From contig JAAEAF010000647.1 of assembly GCA_011037195.1 (NCBI GenBank), positions 62,001-126,000 of the forward strand: a stretch of DNA of 64,000 nucleotides, written 5' to 3'. The stretch comes from Triatoma infestans (lineage: Eukaryota; Arthropoda; Insecta; Hemiptera; Reduviidae). A model generated the notes under the pieces. That model saw only the letters and a program-made list of their open reading frames with translations. It had not been told where the DNA came from and did no database searches. Each line of letters begins with the position of its first letter. Within the stretch, counting starts at the first letter, position 1. This document shows positions 53,166 to 64,000 of the stretch, in pieces. The position numbers were made by a program, and so were the translations under genes.

Positions 53166-53550
53166 TTTTTTTTTTTTTAGAAAATTGAGAGAAAGTATTA
53201 CTTTAATCAATAATGAAACTAATTGCTAATTATATTGTTTGTTTTTATAAACATTTGCTATCATAATTGTAAGTTTTCACTTAGATAAAAATTGTTACAT
53301 TTTGTATTCATAATGACGACTATCAAAATTAGATCTTTCAAAAGTTCGAGCAAAATCTTTTCTTTTATTTTAATATTTCTTTATAATTATACAATATTAT
53401 ATTTTGTTTAAAAGAGAGACAACCTGCCAGACCTTGGAGTTTTATTTGACATTCAAATGTAATAAAAAAATTTTTTTATTTGCAATTAAATAAACAAAGA
53501 CCCATTATTATTGTTATTATTGTTAATTATTATTTTACTGCACAATAATA
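53166..53550. other. AT-rich stretch, nothing recognised
   Basis: ATT-type microsatellite at 53505-53535. No gene. Confidence 0.45.
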
Positions 53551-53553
53551 CAT

Positions 53554-55885
53554 TACTTTCTTTTACTTCTAGTAACTGTGCGTGTTTTCTATATCCTATT
53601 TTCACCGGAATTGTGCATATTTTGAGGTCCCCTGGTTCCGAAAAAGTGGTTTTTGAGATATTACTTTTTGTGTGTGTGTATATGGTCAGCATAACTTAAA
53701 AACGGAAACTCGTAGAAAGCTGAAACTTGATATTTCGTTTACATGTTACCAGGAGACGCTACAATAAAGTTTTGGTCAAAATCAGTCGACCGGAAGAACT
53801 GTTTTTACTGAATGGTATTTTTTTTGGGGGCTTTTCTCAAAAATGGCACTCCAACGATTTCCTTTAAACTTTGTATATCCACTACATACATATATGTCTA
53901 TGACTTTTATTTATAACATTTTTCGAGGAAAATTCCTTCAAAAAGCATTTCCGGAATGACGTTAGATCCATGTTAATTTTAGATTCTCTCCTTTAAAGTG
54001 TGCTATTTTTGTTCAGGCTGCGATTCTATCATCTATATTAGTATTAACTATTAAATTTATTGGCAAAATTCCAAGTTTTGAATCAAATCGGTTAACCGGA
54101 AGTGGCGATTTTATACTAAACGTTTTTCTAGTTTTCGGCGATTTTTCCATTAAAGTATCATCGGATTTCGTTTAACTACGCATGTAGATATGGAGGTTAG
54201 AACTATAATGTGCCAGTTCAGTTTATTATTTGACTATAGAATAGAATGACACACGGGGGGAGGGAGGACTCTAACCCAGGCACTGCAGCCTACCTATTGA
54301 GGCTTATTGTACCAACCTCTTAATGTCTACTACAGGAATCCTCCCTTCTTCATGAGGTCCAGGACCTTCTCCACCAGTCCTTCTTGAAGCACGATTTCCT
54401 CCAGCCTCAACGTGCCGAAGATCTTGTACCTCACTCTGCCGACTGCGACTTAATCAAACAACAGGTGAGAGGCCGTCTCCTCCTCCTCCTCCAAACACAG
54501 CTGCGAATCAAGTAATCCCACCTTGTGCAGATGTTTCTTGAACCTACCGTATCCTGTATACAGGCCCGTTATCAGACAAATCTGATACCTGTTTAGCCCC
54601 AGGGTCTCTCTGGTTCTTTTTTTTACACAACTCTGGCATAACCATTTTGCCGTGTTTTGCCCCAGTACGTAGCCTCCAGTGACGATTATGTTCTCTCCGA
54701 GTTACATTCTCTCAAAGTTGCCCTCGCCATACTTTTGGCTATTTCCAGAATAGGTTCCGGCTCACTGAAAGGGGTGTTCGCTCAATTCCTGGCCAGTTGG
54801 TCGGCTAGTTCATTAACTTTTATCCCCTTGTGTACCGGCACCCATACCAGCCGCACTTTATTGTGCCGGGAGAGCGCTTCTACGGAGTCTCTACACTCCC
54901 TAACTAGGGAAGAAGTAATTCTTAATGCCCCAAGAGGCTTCAGTGCCGCCTGGCTGTCCGTAAAGATGCATAGCATCCTATTCCTAGGGCCCATACGTAA
55001 GTTCTCCTCAGCACAGACCTTTATATCATAAACTTCAGCCTGGCATACCGTGGAGTATCCACCAAGAGGCTTTTCAATGACTACCTCCGGTTTAACTCCA
55101 TATATTCCGGCTCCAGTTCTGCAGGCTATTTTGAATCCATCCGTGAACCAGGATCCCCCAGTGTTTTCCCAACTTTTAGCCCATTCCGAGCTTGATGTAA
55201 AGATCACCTGGAAGGGTATATCAAAGAGGAATGTTGGACCGCAATCTTCCCCAGCCATATTGAAAATGGGGCCAGGGACAACCTTCTGTATTATGTGTCC
55301 AAATGCTTGGCCAAGGAGCTCTTCTGTTTCCACTGGCCATTGTTCATTAGTCTGTACGCACAGGTCCTCGCCTCCGCTTGGACAGGACTACTCTCTCAAG
55401 ATCAAAAGATGCAGCGGAGGTAGGGGTACCTGGACCCAGTACTGGAAGCAGTACTTCCAATGATTATTTGACTATACTTCATTAATTAGAATTAAAATAA
55501 GTTAACTTAAATTATCAAAATTCCGAGTTGACAAAAAATCGGTGGACGGGTAGTACGATTTTACTCAAAATTTATCAGTTTCTCCACAAAGACACCGTCG
55601 TTTTCACTAAACTTGGTTACCACCAACAATACGTAGAGAGACTTATCACTTTCTTTTGTAATTTTTTTCTTAGTAAATTGATTTTAGAGGAATTCTGGTG
55701 AAGCTCCCCACAAAAAAGTCATTTTTATTAAATTTAGATTTTCTCCCACCAAATATAACTTTGTTTATATGATTTTATTTTCTTGTAGTAAGCAAAGCAC
55801 TTCACTGCCATGTTAATTTTTTTTTTTTCTCACAACAGCTACATTATTTAAAAAATTTGGTATTGACAAACAGTGACTTTCTCTG
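53554..55885 (+). repeat. Helentron-like repeat, split by a LINE
   Basis: Starts ACTTTCTTTTACTTC. The order is kept through GACCGGAAGAACTG (53789) and TTAACCGGAAGTGGCG (54091). Interrupted at 54239-55462, it resumes with CTTCATTAATTAGAATTAAA and decays toward GACTTTCTCTGACTC near 55877. Confidence 0.65.
54239..55462 (-). pseudogene. R1/I-like LINE, 5'-truncated, with 14-bp duplication
   Basis: ATTATTTGACTATA is duplicated at 54225-54238 and 55463-55476. Coding part on the minus strand: WFTDGFKIACRTGAGIYG, CQAEVYDIK, FTDSQAALKPLG, VRLVWVPVHKGIKVNELADQ (RNase H D-E-D-D, 55333-54782). After a frameshift comes LYTGYGRFKKHLHKVGLLD, CLEEEEETASHLL and the end VLDLMKKGGFL-stop near 54329. The Cys knuckle is incomplete, and a TAA interrupts after LLFD. 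The RT is missing. Confidence 0.85.
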
Positions 55886-55889
55886 ACTC

Positions 55890-56092
55890 TAATTAATACT
55901 ATTTCATATTATAACAAAATTCTTTAAAACTGTAATGTTTAGAAACGTTTAGATAGGTTAGCAATAAAAGAAGGTGGGGATTATACATACACAGGCACAC
56001 ATATAGATATATATCTGTTCCAAGACCATTTACCGTCAGTTTCAATTTGCATGTAACTGAGAGGCCCCTCCCAAAAATAAGTTTATATCTGT
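55890..56092. other. Short unassigned stretch
   Basis: AT-rich, no feature recognised. Confidence 0.4.
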
Positions 56093-57553
56093 CAGTAAGC
56101 ATTTTAAGTTTAAAGCAAATTGTTGCAGCCGCCGTCTACCCCCTTCCCCCTCAAACCAAAAACTAAAAAACCTGTAAAGTAGCGCTTTCGGTTCACTACT
56201 TTTCTTCAAATTTGGAATTCTATTAAATTCTTCTAATGTATATTAAGTACAGCTGACGGTGCGTGGATATAATAGGATCCAAAGAGAGGATCCATAGCCA
56301 GAGAAAGGGAGACAAAAATGACTGGACCACTTTCTCGGACGAGAGTGGGAGAAACTGCATAATTTACAACGAAGGGTGATAGATAAACAACAGAGTTCAC
56401 TCGCCAGTCACAACGTGTCATTTACCTTACTCTTTACCATTCTACCAATGAAGTGTAAAGTCCAGGCAGTCATTGTCACTTTTAACATTATACAGTGTTC
56501 AGCCATAACTAGTTTGTTCATTTAAACCACACCATTTCTCTGCTTCATCATACCCATTATAGTGGACATGCAGGAATTGAGGGTAATGAGATAACTGACT
56601 AACTGGCCAGGAATGGGGCAAATACTCCGTGCTGTGGTCCAGAGCCTGTTCCGGGGATAACCAATGGAGCAGTCCGTGCAGCTATTCTAGGCTGGCTCCG
56701 AAGCAAGCATGAAGCCCGGTAGGGTGAGACTCTAGGGGCGATCCACACAGTAAAAATATGATACCAAAACTGTGTAAAAGGAGGAGGCCAAATGACCTTT
56801 AGCCTGTGTAAGAAGCAGATTTCTCTGGTGATGGGGCTATTTACGGATCATGGTAGGATCAGAAAGCCTCTATACAAGGAGGGGCTAATAACCTCGGAAC
56901 CCTTGTGCAGACTGTGTCAAGAGGAAGAGGAAACGCCCCTCCCCCACCTGCTCTTATAGCGTAGCAATAACCAAATTGCGATACGAAGAGACCTGTGGAG
57001 ATAGTTACGGAAACAGATCTAATGGTGAAAGCCCTTAAACTCCTTAGGGGGGGGGAGGAGTTCACCAACTAGAAAATCGGGGATGGTACAATAAACCTTT
57101 CTATGATTGCTGCGGTGCTGGCGTATAGCCCACCCGAAACTGGAAAATCTAAGTCTAATGTATATTAATATTATATAGGTGTTAAAAATCATATATTGCA
57201 CTAAAATGTCAGTTTACAGGAAACCATAACATTACGTAACGTCAGGTTGCTCCCAAAAAGCAAATTTCCTGTTAAAAAATATTTCAAATTAAAACAAAGT
57301 TACAGATATTTTTGTATGTGTATAGTTATAAGAACTTCAAAGAAAATCGTTTTCTAGAAAAACTGAAAAAAGAAGAAGAAGAAGAAATTCAGTAAACTCG
57401 CACTTGCCAGAAACCTCGTTTAAGATTCGGTGGTAGTAACTGAACTGAATTACTATGTTTCTGCATTCTGCGACTTTTGATTTTTGAGATATTCTGTTAA
57501 AACACCGCAAAAAAGGTCACAATACTTTCTCTTACCTAGAAGTAAGAGAAAGT
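56093..57553 (-). repeat. Helentron-like repeat, split by a LINE
   Basis: Minus-strand sequence 56093-56245 continues at 57154-57553 (TATTAATATTATATAGGTG, CATTACGTAACGTCAGGTTG, ending AGAAGTAAGAGAAAGT). The LINE fragment lies between. Confidence 0.65.
56246..57153 (+). pseudogene. R1/I-like LINE, 5'-truncated, with 14-bp duplication
   Basis: TCTAATGTATATTA is duplicated at 56232-56245 and 57154-57167. Recognisable coding part from about 56558: SGHAGIEGNEITD-stop-LARN (end of RNase H), CCGPEPVPGITNGAVRAAIL, GLFTDHGRIRKPLYKEGLIT, CRLCQEEEETPLPHLLL (Cys-Cys-His). A 3' region follows to CCCGAAACTGGAAAATC. Sequence 56246-56550 is not recognisable LINE coding and may be a rearranged 5' part. Confidence 0.8.
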
Positions 57554-57669
57554 AAAAAAAGGGTATAAAAAGACGTGTAAAATATGAACAGTAAAACCTC
57601 TACGAAAATGTTGTCAATTGAAAAAGGAAAGGTTACCTTCAGAAAAATTGTGGAACAGTGGGTTAAAGT

Positions 57670-58480
57670 ATTTTTTTTTTCTTTATTAAATTTATTTACA
57701 ACCTGTACAAATATGCATCATGTAAATGTGAATTTCGTGTCACCACAGACTGTGATGTACTGAATCCCCTAGAACTCAACACCACAATCAGAGAAGCATG
57801 TTGAGAGGAGCCAACCAATGCTGGAACTCTCAGGGAATGAAAAGGGAGCTAGGTGTTTAGCAGGTCGTGGCGTGGAGGATTGTCAGGATGGGTGGAAGAT
57901 GAAAGGACTTGTGCAGTGGGATTGGGATGAGTCTGAAGGTTGTTGTGGAAATTAAGGAAGCGTGTATGGATTAGCTTGTTAACGAAAGGAATATTGAGGC
58001 CTTTGTGGAGAGTTGAATTTGAGACATAATAGGGAGCGTTTACAATATGGCGAAGGACTTTAGATTGAAAGGATTGGATTCTCTGGATGTTGGATTGTTT
58101 CGCGGAGCCCCACAGTTCAGCTCCATAGGTCCAGAGAGGTCTCAGCAATGTTTTGTATAAAGTTAGTTAGTTTTGTACGTTTATGGTTGATCTCCGTCCA
58201 AGCAATTTTCGTAGTTGATTATTTAATTCTTGTCTTTTCAGTCTCGAATGAGGGTTCCATGTAAGTCGACTGTCTAAATACAGTCCTAGGTGTAGCGTAC
58301 TTGCGTGGAAGTCGGTATTTCTTTATTGTTGATCTGTACGAGAGGGCAAGTTTGTCTACATAAAGTGAAAGTAATCTGTAGGCATTTGTCCTTCATTAAG
58401 TCTTATTTTCCATTTTTTTGCATCAAGAAGATATGAGGTCAAAGTGTTCTTGGATATGTGAGGAAGTTTGAGCAGGATTA
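57670..58480 (-). pseudogene. Jockey-like LINE, 5'-truncated, with 10-bp duplication
   Basis: GGGTTAAAGT at 57660-57669 and 58481-58490 flanks the fragment. Minus strand: YLGLYLDSRLTWNPHSRLKR, LLRPLWTYGAELWGSAKQSN, LRHIVNAPYYVSNSTLHKGL, NIPFVNKLIHTRFLNFHNNL, in partly shifted frames. The 3' end is AATAAAG plus a poly-A (T-run at 57671-57680 on the plus strand). Same family as 9.3-10.4 kb. RT core missing. Confidence 0.85.
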
Positions 58481-58490
58481 GGGTTAAAGT

Positions 58491-59195
58491 TAAACAAAAT
58501 TATATATTATTTTCTGATATTTAATTTATTTTTAAATTGATTTAACAATGTTAAAAGATTATCTTTAATTTAGGAATTTCTAATTTATTTTAGCAATTTT
58601 TATTCAAACCTTAGAATTTGTTTTAATTGAAAGATGGTAACACAGTTTTTGATTTTTAATCTCTCGAGATTAATAGTGATTTTTTTTAATCTCTAGATAT
58701 TAAAATTACATCTTTATCCACTAATTTTTGAGGAATACTTGGCACATTTAATTATAATTATTTTTATCTTTTCTAAAAATCAAGATAATCTAACTAGTAA
58801 TTGTCAACAAATTTTAAGAAAACTAATAATATGATCAGATAAAAAGTAAAAAAAAATTGACCAATAACATAATTGTATCCTTGACTATATATTACATGTA
58901 TTGTATGTTAGGTAAGATTAACAGATCCCCCTCCCCGTATTAATGCAGTAACTAAGCTACTATAGATAATCTTAGCATGGCCTTGTCTGTATTATGTAGA
59001 CTTTTATGTGGAAAAGTAAAGGGAATATAGCAATTTCTTCATTATAGTGAAGTAAAGGGAAGCCTATTTTTCTAGCGGTTTTTTTTTTTCATTGAACTAT
59101 CTTTTAAGTTAGAAACCATTATCTATATTGTATCCTTAAATTCATGAATGTTAACCTACTTTAACAAATTTGGTGGTTTTCTGGGTCATTGATAT
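58491..59195. other. AT-rich stretch, nothing recognised
   Basis: No coding signal or clear repeat. Confidence 0.45.
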
Positions 59196-60095
59196 TTCTT
59201 TTTAAAGTATTATAATCGTGTCAAATTTTCAATATCGAGTTTTCACCGGAATTATCCATTTTGAGTTTCCCTGAGTCCAAAAAAAGTGTTTTTTTTTTAG
59301 CAAATGGTCTGTGTGAACAGCACAGCTCAAAAATGAAAAACTGTAGAAAGTTGAGACTTGACATTCTATTTAGGTATCACCATGGGATCTGACAGTAAGT
59401 TATCTGTCAACATTCCACAACCAGAAGTACCACTTTACTAGTTTTTTTTTTTTTTACTTTTTTGCGTTTTTCACAAAAATGGCTCCGAAGATTTTCTTCA
59501 AAAATTGGTGTATGAACTACACATACAAAGAGCTACAACTTTTATTTGAAACATTTCTCTGGGAAAATTCAATTAAGAGCAGTTATGAGGAGAGGTGGGG
59601 TTAGGTTTTCTACTAAAGTGCTATTTCAGTTTATTAGACAATTCTGTAGTGTATTAGACAAAACAGTGTTAATTAAAATTAAATATGTTGTGGTAATTCC
59701 GAGTTTTAAAAAAATCGGATAACCGGAAGTGCGTTTACTTTACCACTTTACTAAATGATTTTTTTTCACCTTTTCAGGATTTTCTCAAAAATGACTCCGA
59801 CGATTTTCTTGAAACTTCGTATATAAACTAAACATACAAAGGTCTACAACTTTTCTAAAGTGCTATTATAGTTGCTATATTGTAATTCTATCATCCGCAC
59901 AAAATTAATTAGAAATAAATAGATGGCCAAAATTTGGAGTTTCAAGAAAGTTAGTAAACCGGAAGTGCACTTTTACCTGACAGCTTTTTCATGTTTTCGA
60001 CGAATTTCATTAAATTTGGTACGCTAACTATAAAATTAGTCAATTATAACTTCGAAAAGTGGAGTAATTGAAAGTTGTGTGAGTGTTTCTCCAGA
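59196..60095 (+). repeat. Helentron-like repeat, nearly complete copy
   Basis: The first 20 bases are decayed. Then GTGTCAAATTTTCAATATCG, all modules (CAGAAGTACC, AACCGGAAGTGCG, AAACCGGAAGTGCAC), and a 3' end GGAGTAATTGAAAGTTGTGT with a shortened stem-loop ending CCAGA. The GT microsatellite is only GTCTGTGTG. Confidence 0.8.
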
Positions 60096-60480
60096 TTTTT
60101 TTACTTTTTTATTGCTCCATAGTTTTGCGATGAGGAAGATAGTTAGTTTATGGAGTTTTCCCGTCTATTTGTCAGCTTCTTTACGCCAGTATTATGCCCA
60201 AACTGTTGAAAATAATATAAAAATTTGGTATACAATTACTACATATTGAGCTATATTGCGAAATCGGCTATGTTTTATTTCAGTATTCTCAGTTATATTG
60301 ATATTGATTGCCCATCTTTTAGTTGTGGTTGAAGAAATTATTAGGAGGAGCCGTCCGTCGGTGATTAAAAAAAAAGAACACTTTCCGATAATACCTAACG
60401 TTTCGAATAAATTTCTTATAAAAGAAAGAGTGATAAATATGAAGAGTCAGAGAGAGTTTCGATGAAAACTCAAGTTTAAA
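60096..60480. other. AT-rich stretch, nothing recognised
   Basis: Frames here show no domain. Confidence 0.4.
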
Positions 60481-60484
60481 AATT

Positions 60485-60710
60485 TGACAGATCGTAATCC
60501 TGATGATTGGCAAAGACTTGAAGACGATCAGTGACCCACAAATGATATTGACAAGCAATAAAGAATTCTCTAATGGTGGAATTGGAAAGTTTCTTTTTAA
60601 TTGATTTTACGTTTTGTGCCAGAAACTAAAAGGAGTTTTTGGGATTTTAATCGTCACAGCATGTGAAACATATTTATGCTGTTTCTGACCGGTTTCGAAT
60701 TCTCATCTAT
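60485..60710. repeat. Penelope-like arm remnants in inverted orientation
   Basis: Plus strand at 60497: TCCTGATGATTGGC, then GACTTGAAGACGATCAGTGACC. Minus strand at about 60720-60685: GTCTGATAATAGATGAG, then TTCGAAACCGGTC. Both are decayed versions of the hammerhead-like arm, facing each other. Confidence 0.4.
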
Positions 60711-61505
60711 TATCAGACTTGAAAGACTAAAATGTAGTAGTTTCAAAATATACTTATCAATATTGGATAAATTGATTTTAACAGCCAGCCAGAAATTTGC
60801 CTAAGAAATGAGATTAATTTAAAAATTGATTCCTTCTTCATTAAGATATCCAGTCCACCGCTAGCTCTTCCCTTTTGTTTTCACGAGTTGTATCGCGTAA
60901 GAAAACCTTGAATAGTCCAAATAAAGAAGGCAGAACTACGCCAAATAAAGGGAGACCATGTTTTGCAAAACATAAAAAAAAACACAATTAATTAAAAAAT
61001 AATTAATTAATATGGAATTAATCGAACGGATTTAAAACATGTAATTATACTTAATCAAAATTGTTTCATGAAATAAGAAGTTATAATATCTACCATACCC
61101 AAGTTAAATACTTATTCTTTCAGCTATAATAACTTTTCAACAATAACTTAGACCTTCAAGTATACCATTTTTTTTTTTTTTTTTTGAAAAGGTCAACCTA
61201 TTTATTGTAAGTATATTTTATTAAGAGCCAACACACACAAAAAAAAGTTAATAATTTTCAAGGTGATTTCAGCTCCCCTAATCTAATTGCGTCAACAATT
61301 TTATTCTTTCTTTAAACCATGATTTTTTTTAACAGTATACTATAGTAATTTTTAGATTTAATGTAAACTTATCTTGTATAATAGTGACTTGGTTCTTAAT
61401 TGTACTCATATCTATTTTCTGTAGCCGTTGAATAATATGACAATTATTCTACTAAAATCAGTGATTAAATACGTACTTTTAATCTCTAGAGATTAAAAAA
61501 CAAAA
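60711..61505. other. AT-rich stretch, nothing recognised
   Basis: T-run at 61168-61184. No coding signal. Confidence 0.45.
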
Positions 61506-61507
61506 AA

Positions 61508-62910
61508 TTTAGTGTGAAACACTCCATGACTTCACTTATTTTAATTTAAATAATTTTGATTAATTCATTTATTTATATGTGTATGACCCAGTTTCAAATT
61601 TTTTCTTATAACTAAATTTACATAATATGTGCTTTCAAAATATAATTAGACAAAAATAGTCTCACTTCTAGTAAACTTATTTACTTCTCAATTTGGGCAA
61701 CATATTAAATTCACATTACGAGTGTCATTTAATAAATAACAGACAAATCGCTGTAGCTCAGAAACGGTTTATTTAATCAATACCATAGTTTCAGTGCGTC
61801 AATTTGGAATCCTTGTACTTAGTTTCTCATAAGCTGTTCGAGAGTATTTGGTAAACATAACCTCAAATATATTCAGTTAACAATGGCGAGTCCGCTCGAG
61901 CATTGCACCTTCTCGGAAGAACAACGCTCAGTGATTAGATTTTTAGTTGCAAAGTGTAATCAAAGGTAGTGAAATCCACGAAAGAATGTTGAAAGTGTAC
62001 GGGAATAATCGTTTGAACAGTTCGAACGGTTACAAACGGGTAGAACAGTTTAAAAGTGGCCGTGTAAGTGTGTGTGTGTGTGTGATGAGCAACGAAGTAG
62101 ACGACTGGTTGAAGTTGCAAGTTCCTCCCTCGAATCTCTCATTAACGCGTTAATTCAGGACAACAGGCGTATTAGGTTGAACTGATAGCTTGAAGAAGTG
62201 CACGCAAGTGTTGGAATGTCCGTACCATTATTCAGTACAAGAAAACTTGTGCGAGATAGGTTCCAAGACAACTTACGGACGTCTTCAAAGAAACCAAGAA
62301 AAAGTGGAGTGGGAGATCCTTCCACATCCCTTCTACAGCCCCGACATCGCCCCATCGGACTTCCATTTGTTTGGTCCCCTTAAAGAGGCTCTACGTGGGA
62401 ATCATTTTCAATCCAATGAAGAAGTTTAAAAGCAGGGCAAAAGTGGCTTCGAGTTCAACCCAAAGAATTTAATGCCAGAGGGCATAACATTAGGACACAA
62501 ATTAGAAGAACGAGGGAAGTGTATAAATGTTGCTGAGACTATGTTGAAAAGTAGTTAAAGTTTTATAAAATCAATTCGTTTTTGAGCTACAGCGATTTGT
62601 CTCCTTACTTATTGAATGACCCTCGTAACATTATATAAACGATAGAATCCTATAATATATTGAAATAGCCCTTTAGAGGAAACCTCTAAAGAATCCTTCT
62701 ACAACCTTAGAATCCCCCTTAAATGAATTTTTTAACAAAAATATTTCAAATAAAAGTTGTAAGTCATTCTTTTTATGATTTGTTGATATAGCAATTCACT
62801 TTTGATATTCCAAAACATTGTTGCAACCTCTAGTAATGTCTAAACGAAATATCAAGTTTCCGACAAAAAACACAGTTTCGACACGGATTGCATTTATATT
62901 AAGAGAAAGT
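61508..62910 (-). repeat. Helentron-like repeat, split by a mariner
   Basis: Left end AGTGTGAAACACTCCATGAC (3' stem-loop inverted) and right end ATTAAGAGAAAGT. The mariner at 61719-62625 interrupts the module at the TA of TCACATTA/TAACATTA. Confidence 0.65.
61719..62625 (+). mobile_element. Internally deleted mariner with long terminal repeats (907 bp)
   Basis: TA at 61717-61718 and 62626-62627. Terminal inverted repeats of about 50 bp: CGAGTGTCATTTAATAAATA at the left pairs with the complement of TACTTATTGAATGACCCTCG at the right, and continues through GACAAATCGCTGTAGCTCA. The transposase remnant starts MASPLEHCTFSEEQRSVIRF at 61883, has a frameshift near 61950, and then IHERMLKVYG...YKRVEQFKSGRVSV. 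The part with the first two catalytic Asp is deleted, and HPFYSPDIAPSDFHLFGPLK and GNHFQSNEEV remain near 62325-62427. A GT run at 62069-62083 adds another disruption. Confidence 0.85.
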
Positions 62911-63059
62911 AAAAATAAATTTTAAAGTTTGAATGAAATCGTTAAGAGATATAATAATATTGAGTTTTTAGAAAATATAATATAATTTTGCTTAACTTTA
63001 ACCACTTTTCTACAACCTTTTTTGATGGTAACCTTTCCCTTTTCTATACGAACACTTAC

Positions 63060-63600
63060 AAAAGTTATCTTACTTCATGCAAGTTTTTACACCCTTTTTC
63101 TAAATACTTTTTGTGGAACTCTACAAGGAGGAGGAAACAAGGAGCGGTCTCAACTTTGGTACCCCTCCCAGGACTGTAGGCAGGCAAAAATCTGCTTGGG
63201 GAATTATAATCTAGGAAGATCGGGAGCACACATCGGCCTCAGTAACACAGTTTCCTCACGGATTGCATTGTAGGATTCAGGTGACACCTGACGAAGCGCG
63301 CTTGGAGAGTGACAATGCAGATTCTGTGGGGAGATGGAGGAAATTTCAATACGTCTCCTAACGGACTGTGATGCTGCCTGTGAAGATTCAGGAAGCTAGG
63401 TAGTTACCAGGAGGAGGAGGAGGGTAATATACACTTCTTTGAGCCCTCCAGGATATTAAGATCTCTTAGGGATCTTAACCTGATGAGGTGCTATAGAAGA
63501 AAGGCTCGCCCATGGCACCTGGACGAGACTAGCCTATGGCACCGAGGGGCATAGCACAATAAATCGTGTAGGTCGCAGTGCAACTCTTCATCCGCACCCA
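63060..63600 (+). pseudogene. R1/I-like LINE C-terminal and 3' remnant
   Basis: WYPSQDCRQAKICLGNYN (about 63157-63212), then SRIALQDSGD-like residues and CRFCGEMEEISIRLLTDCDA (Cys-Cys-His-Cys, about 63320-63375) in shifted frames. The 3' region carries CAATAAATCGTG and GTAGGTCGCAGTGCAACTC near 63570. It shares that 3' end with the minus-strand fragment at 43.3-43.8 kb. Confidence 0.65.
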
Positions 63601-64000
63601 AAATTGATCTGTTGTAGAAAAAAAATAACTTATATTAAAAATATTATTAAAGATGATCCATTTTTAAATAGAAGAATTTACCTGCCAGTACATTCGTAAA
63701 ACATGTACTATTATTTTTCTAAAAATCTGTATTGATGAAATTCTGTTTCATGCAGAAAATATATACATAATGAAATAGTTTATTGTAAATAAGTAACCAT
63801 TTTGCATATATTACCTCCCACTCTGTATATAATCATTATAACTAATCGATTCAAAGAGAAGAAATATGTACAGTCTAAGAAGAGATTACATGAAATTATA
63901 GTTTAGAGAGAGACTACCTCTCATTGTAGAATATTACTGCAAGAAATAAAGTGATTATTCCTCATTATTATTATTAAATAACACTGCATTTATTTTTCTA
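63601..64000. other. AT-rich stretch, nothing recognised
   Basis: No feature recognised up to the window end. Confidence 0.45.

Noticed and set aside
54657..55463. Two plus-strand frames of 124 and 137 codons
   Set aside because: They are antisense to the LINE RNase H fragment, which explains the openness on both strands.
56440..56480. Possible second LTR copy (AAGTGTAAAGTCC...GGCAGTCA as at 8120-8145)
   Set aside because: The similarity is about 25 bases with no further match and no TG/CA boundaries. It could be chance or an old relic.

Overview
This window is AT-rich eukaryotic DNA built almost entirely of transposable elements in several nested layers. I found no ordinary host gene. The element mix is R1/I-like, Jockey-like, RTE-like and R2-type (RLE) LINEs, mariner transposons, a Penelope-like element, an LTR retrotransposon terminus, tRNA-derived SINEs and DINE-1-like repeats. 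This suggests an insect, possibly a hemipteran. The taxonomic guess is inference only.

The dominant component is one noncoding repeat of about 1 kb, present in more than 20 full or partial copies on both strands (roughly 3.3, 7.3-8.7, 13.2, 14.7-16.5, 17.4-18.4, 19.3, 20.1, 21.5-23.2, 31.1, 32.3, 33.8, 38.4/40.5, 40.8-41.8, 42.6, 45.6-46.6, 47.2, 52.2-53.2, 53.6-55.9, 56.1-57.6, 59.2-60.1, 61.5-62.9 kb). It has a short 5' sub-terminal inverted repeat, a GT microsatellite, tandem modules of about 295 bp, a 3' sub-terminal inverted repeat and a 3' stem-loop, and it sits in T-runs. That is the architecture of non-autonomous Helentrons (HINE/DINE-1 type). Other elements are inserted in these copies, so they serve as a dated substrate.

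Main coding element: 25474-30522 is a complete-looking LINE with an uninterrupted 1220-codon ORF2 (endonuclease, reverse transcriptase, RNase H, Cys-His tail) and an exact 14-bp target duplication. It lies inside the C-terminal part of an older RLE-type retrotransposon, whose reading frame resumes on the other side. No recognisable ORF1 is present. Other LINE pieces (2.1-2.65, 9.3-10.4, 13.9-14.7, 14.8-15.4, 18.5-19.3, 23.8-24.5, 39.6-40.5, 43.3-43.8, 49.8-50.1, 54.2-55.5, 56.2-57.2, 57.7-58.5, 63.1-63.6 kb) are broken 3' ends. Mariner elements lie at 50581-51873 (near full length, frameshifted) and 61719-62625 (internally deleted).

The most unusual object is at 7887-8326. A 362-bp LTR runs into a DNA copy of the 3' half of a mature tRNA-Leu, including the CCA end and a base change exactly at the position of m1A58. 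It then switches at a microhomology to an inverted copy of the LTR tip. The whole unit is flanked by a 5-bp duplication. It reads as an integrated aberrant reverse-transcription product. Other structures of note are inverted Penelope-like arms carrying hammerhead-ribozyme-like cores, a tRNA-like tandem array with an alternating two-unit order (37.2-38.1 kb), a GC-rich 0.8-kb tandem pair (4.6-6.1 kb) and a 759-bp near-palindrome (20.7-21.5 kb). Stretches with nothing recognisable are listed as such.
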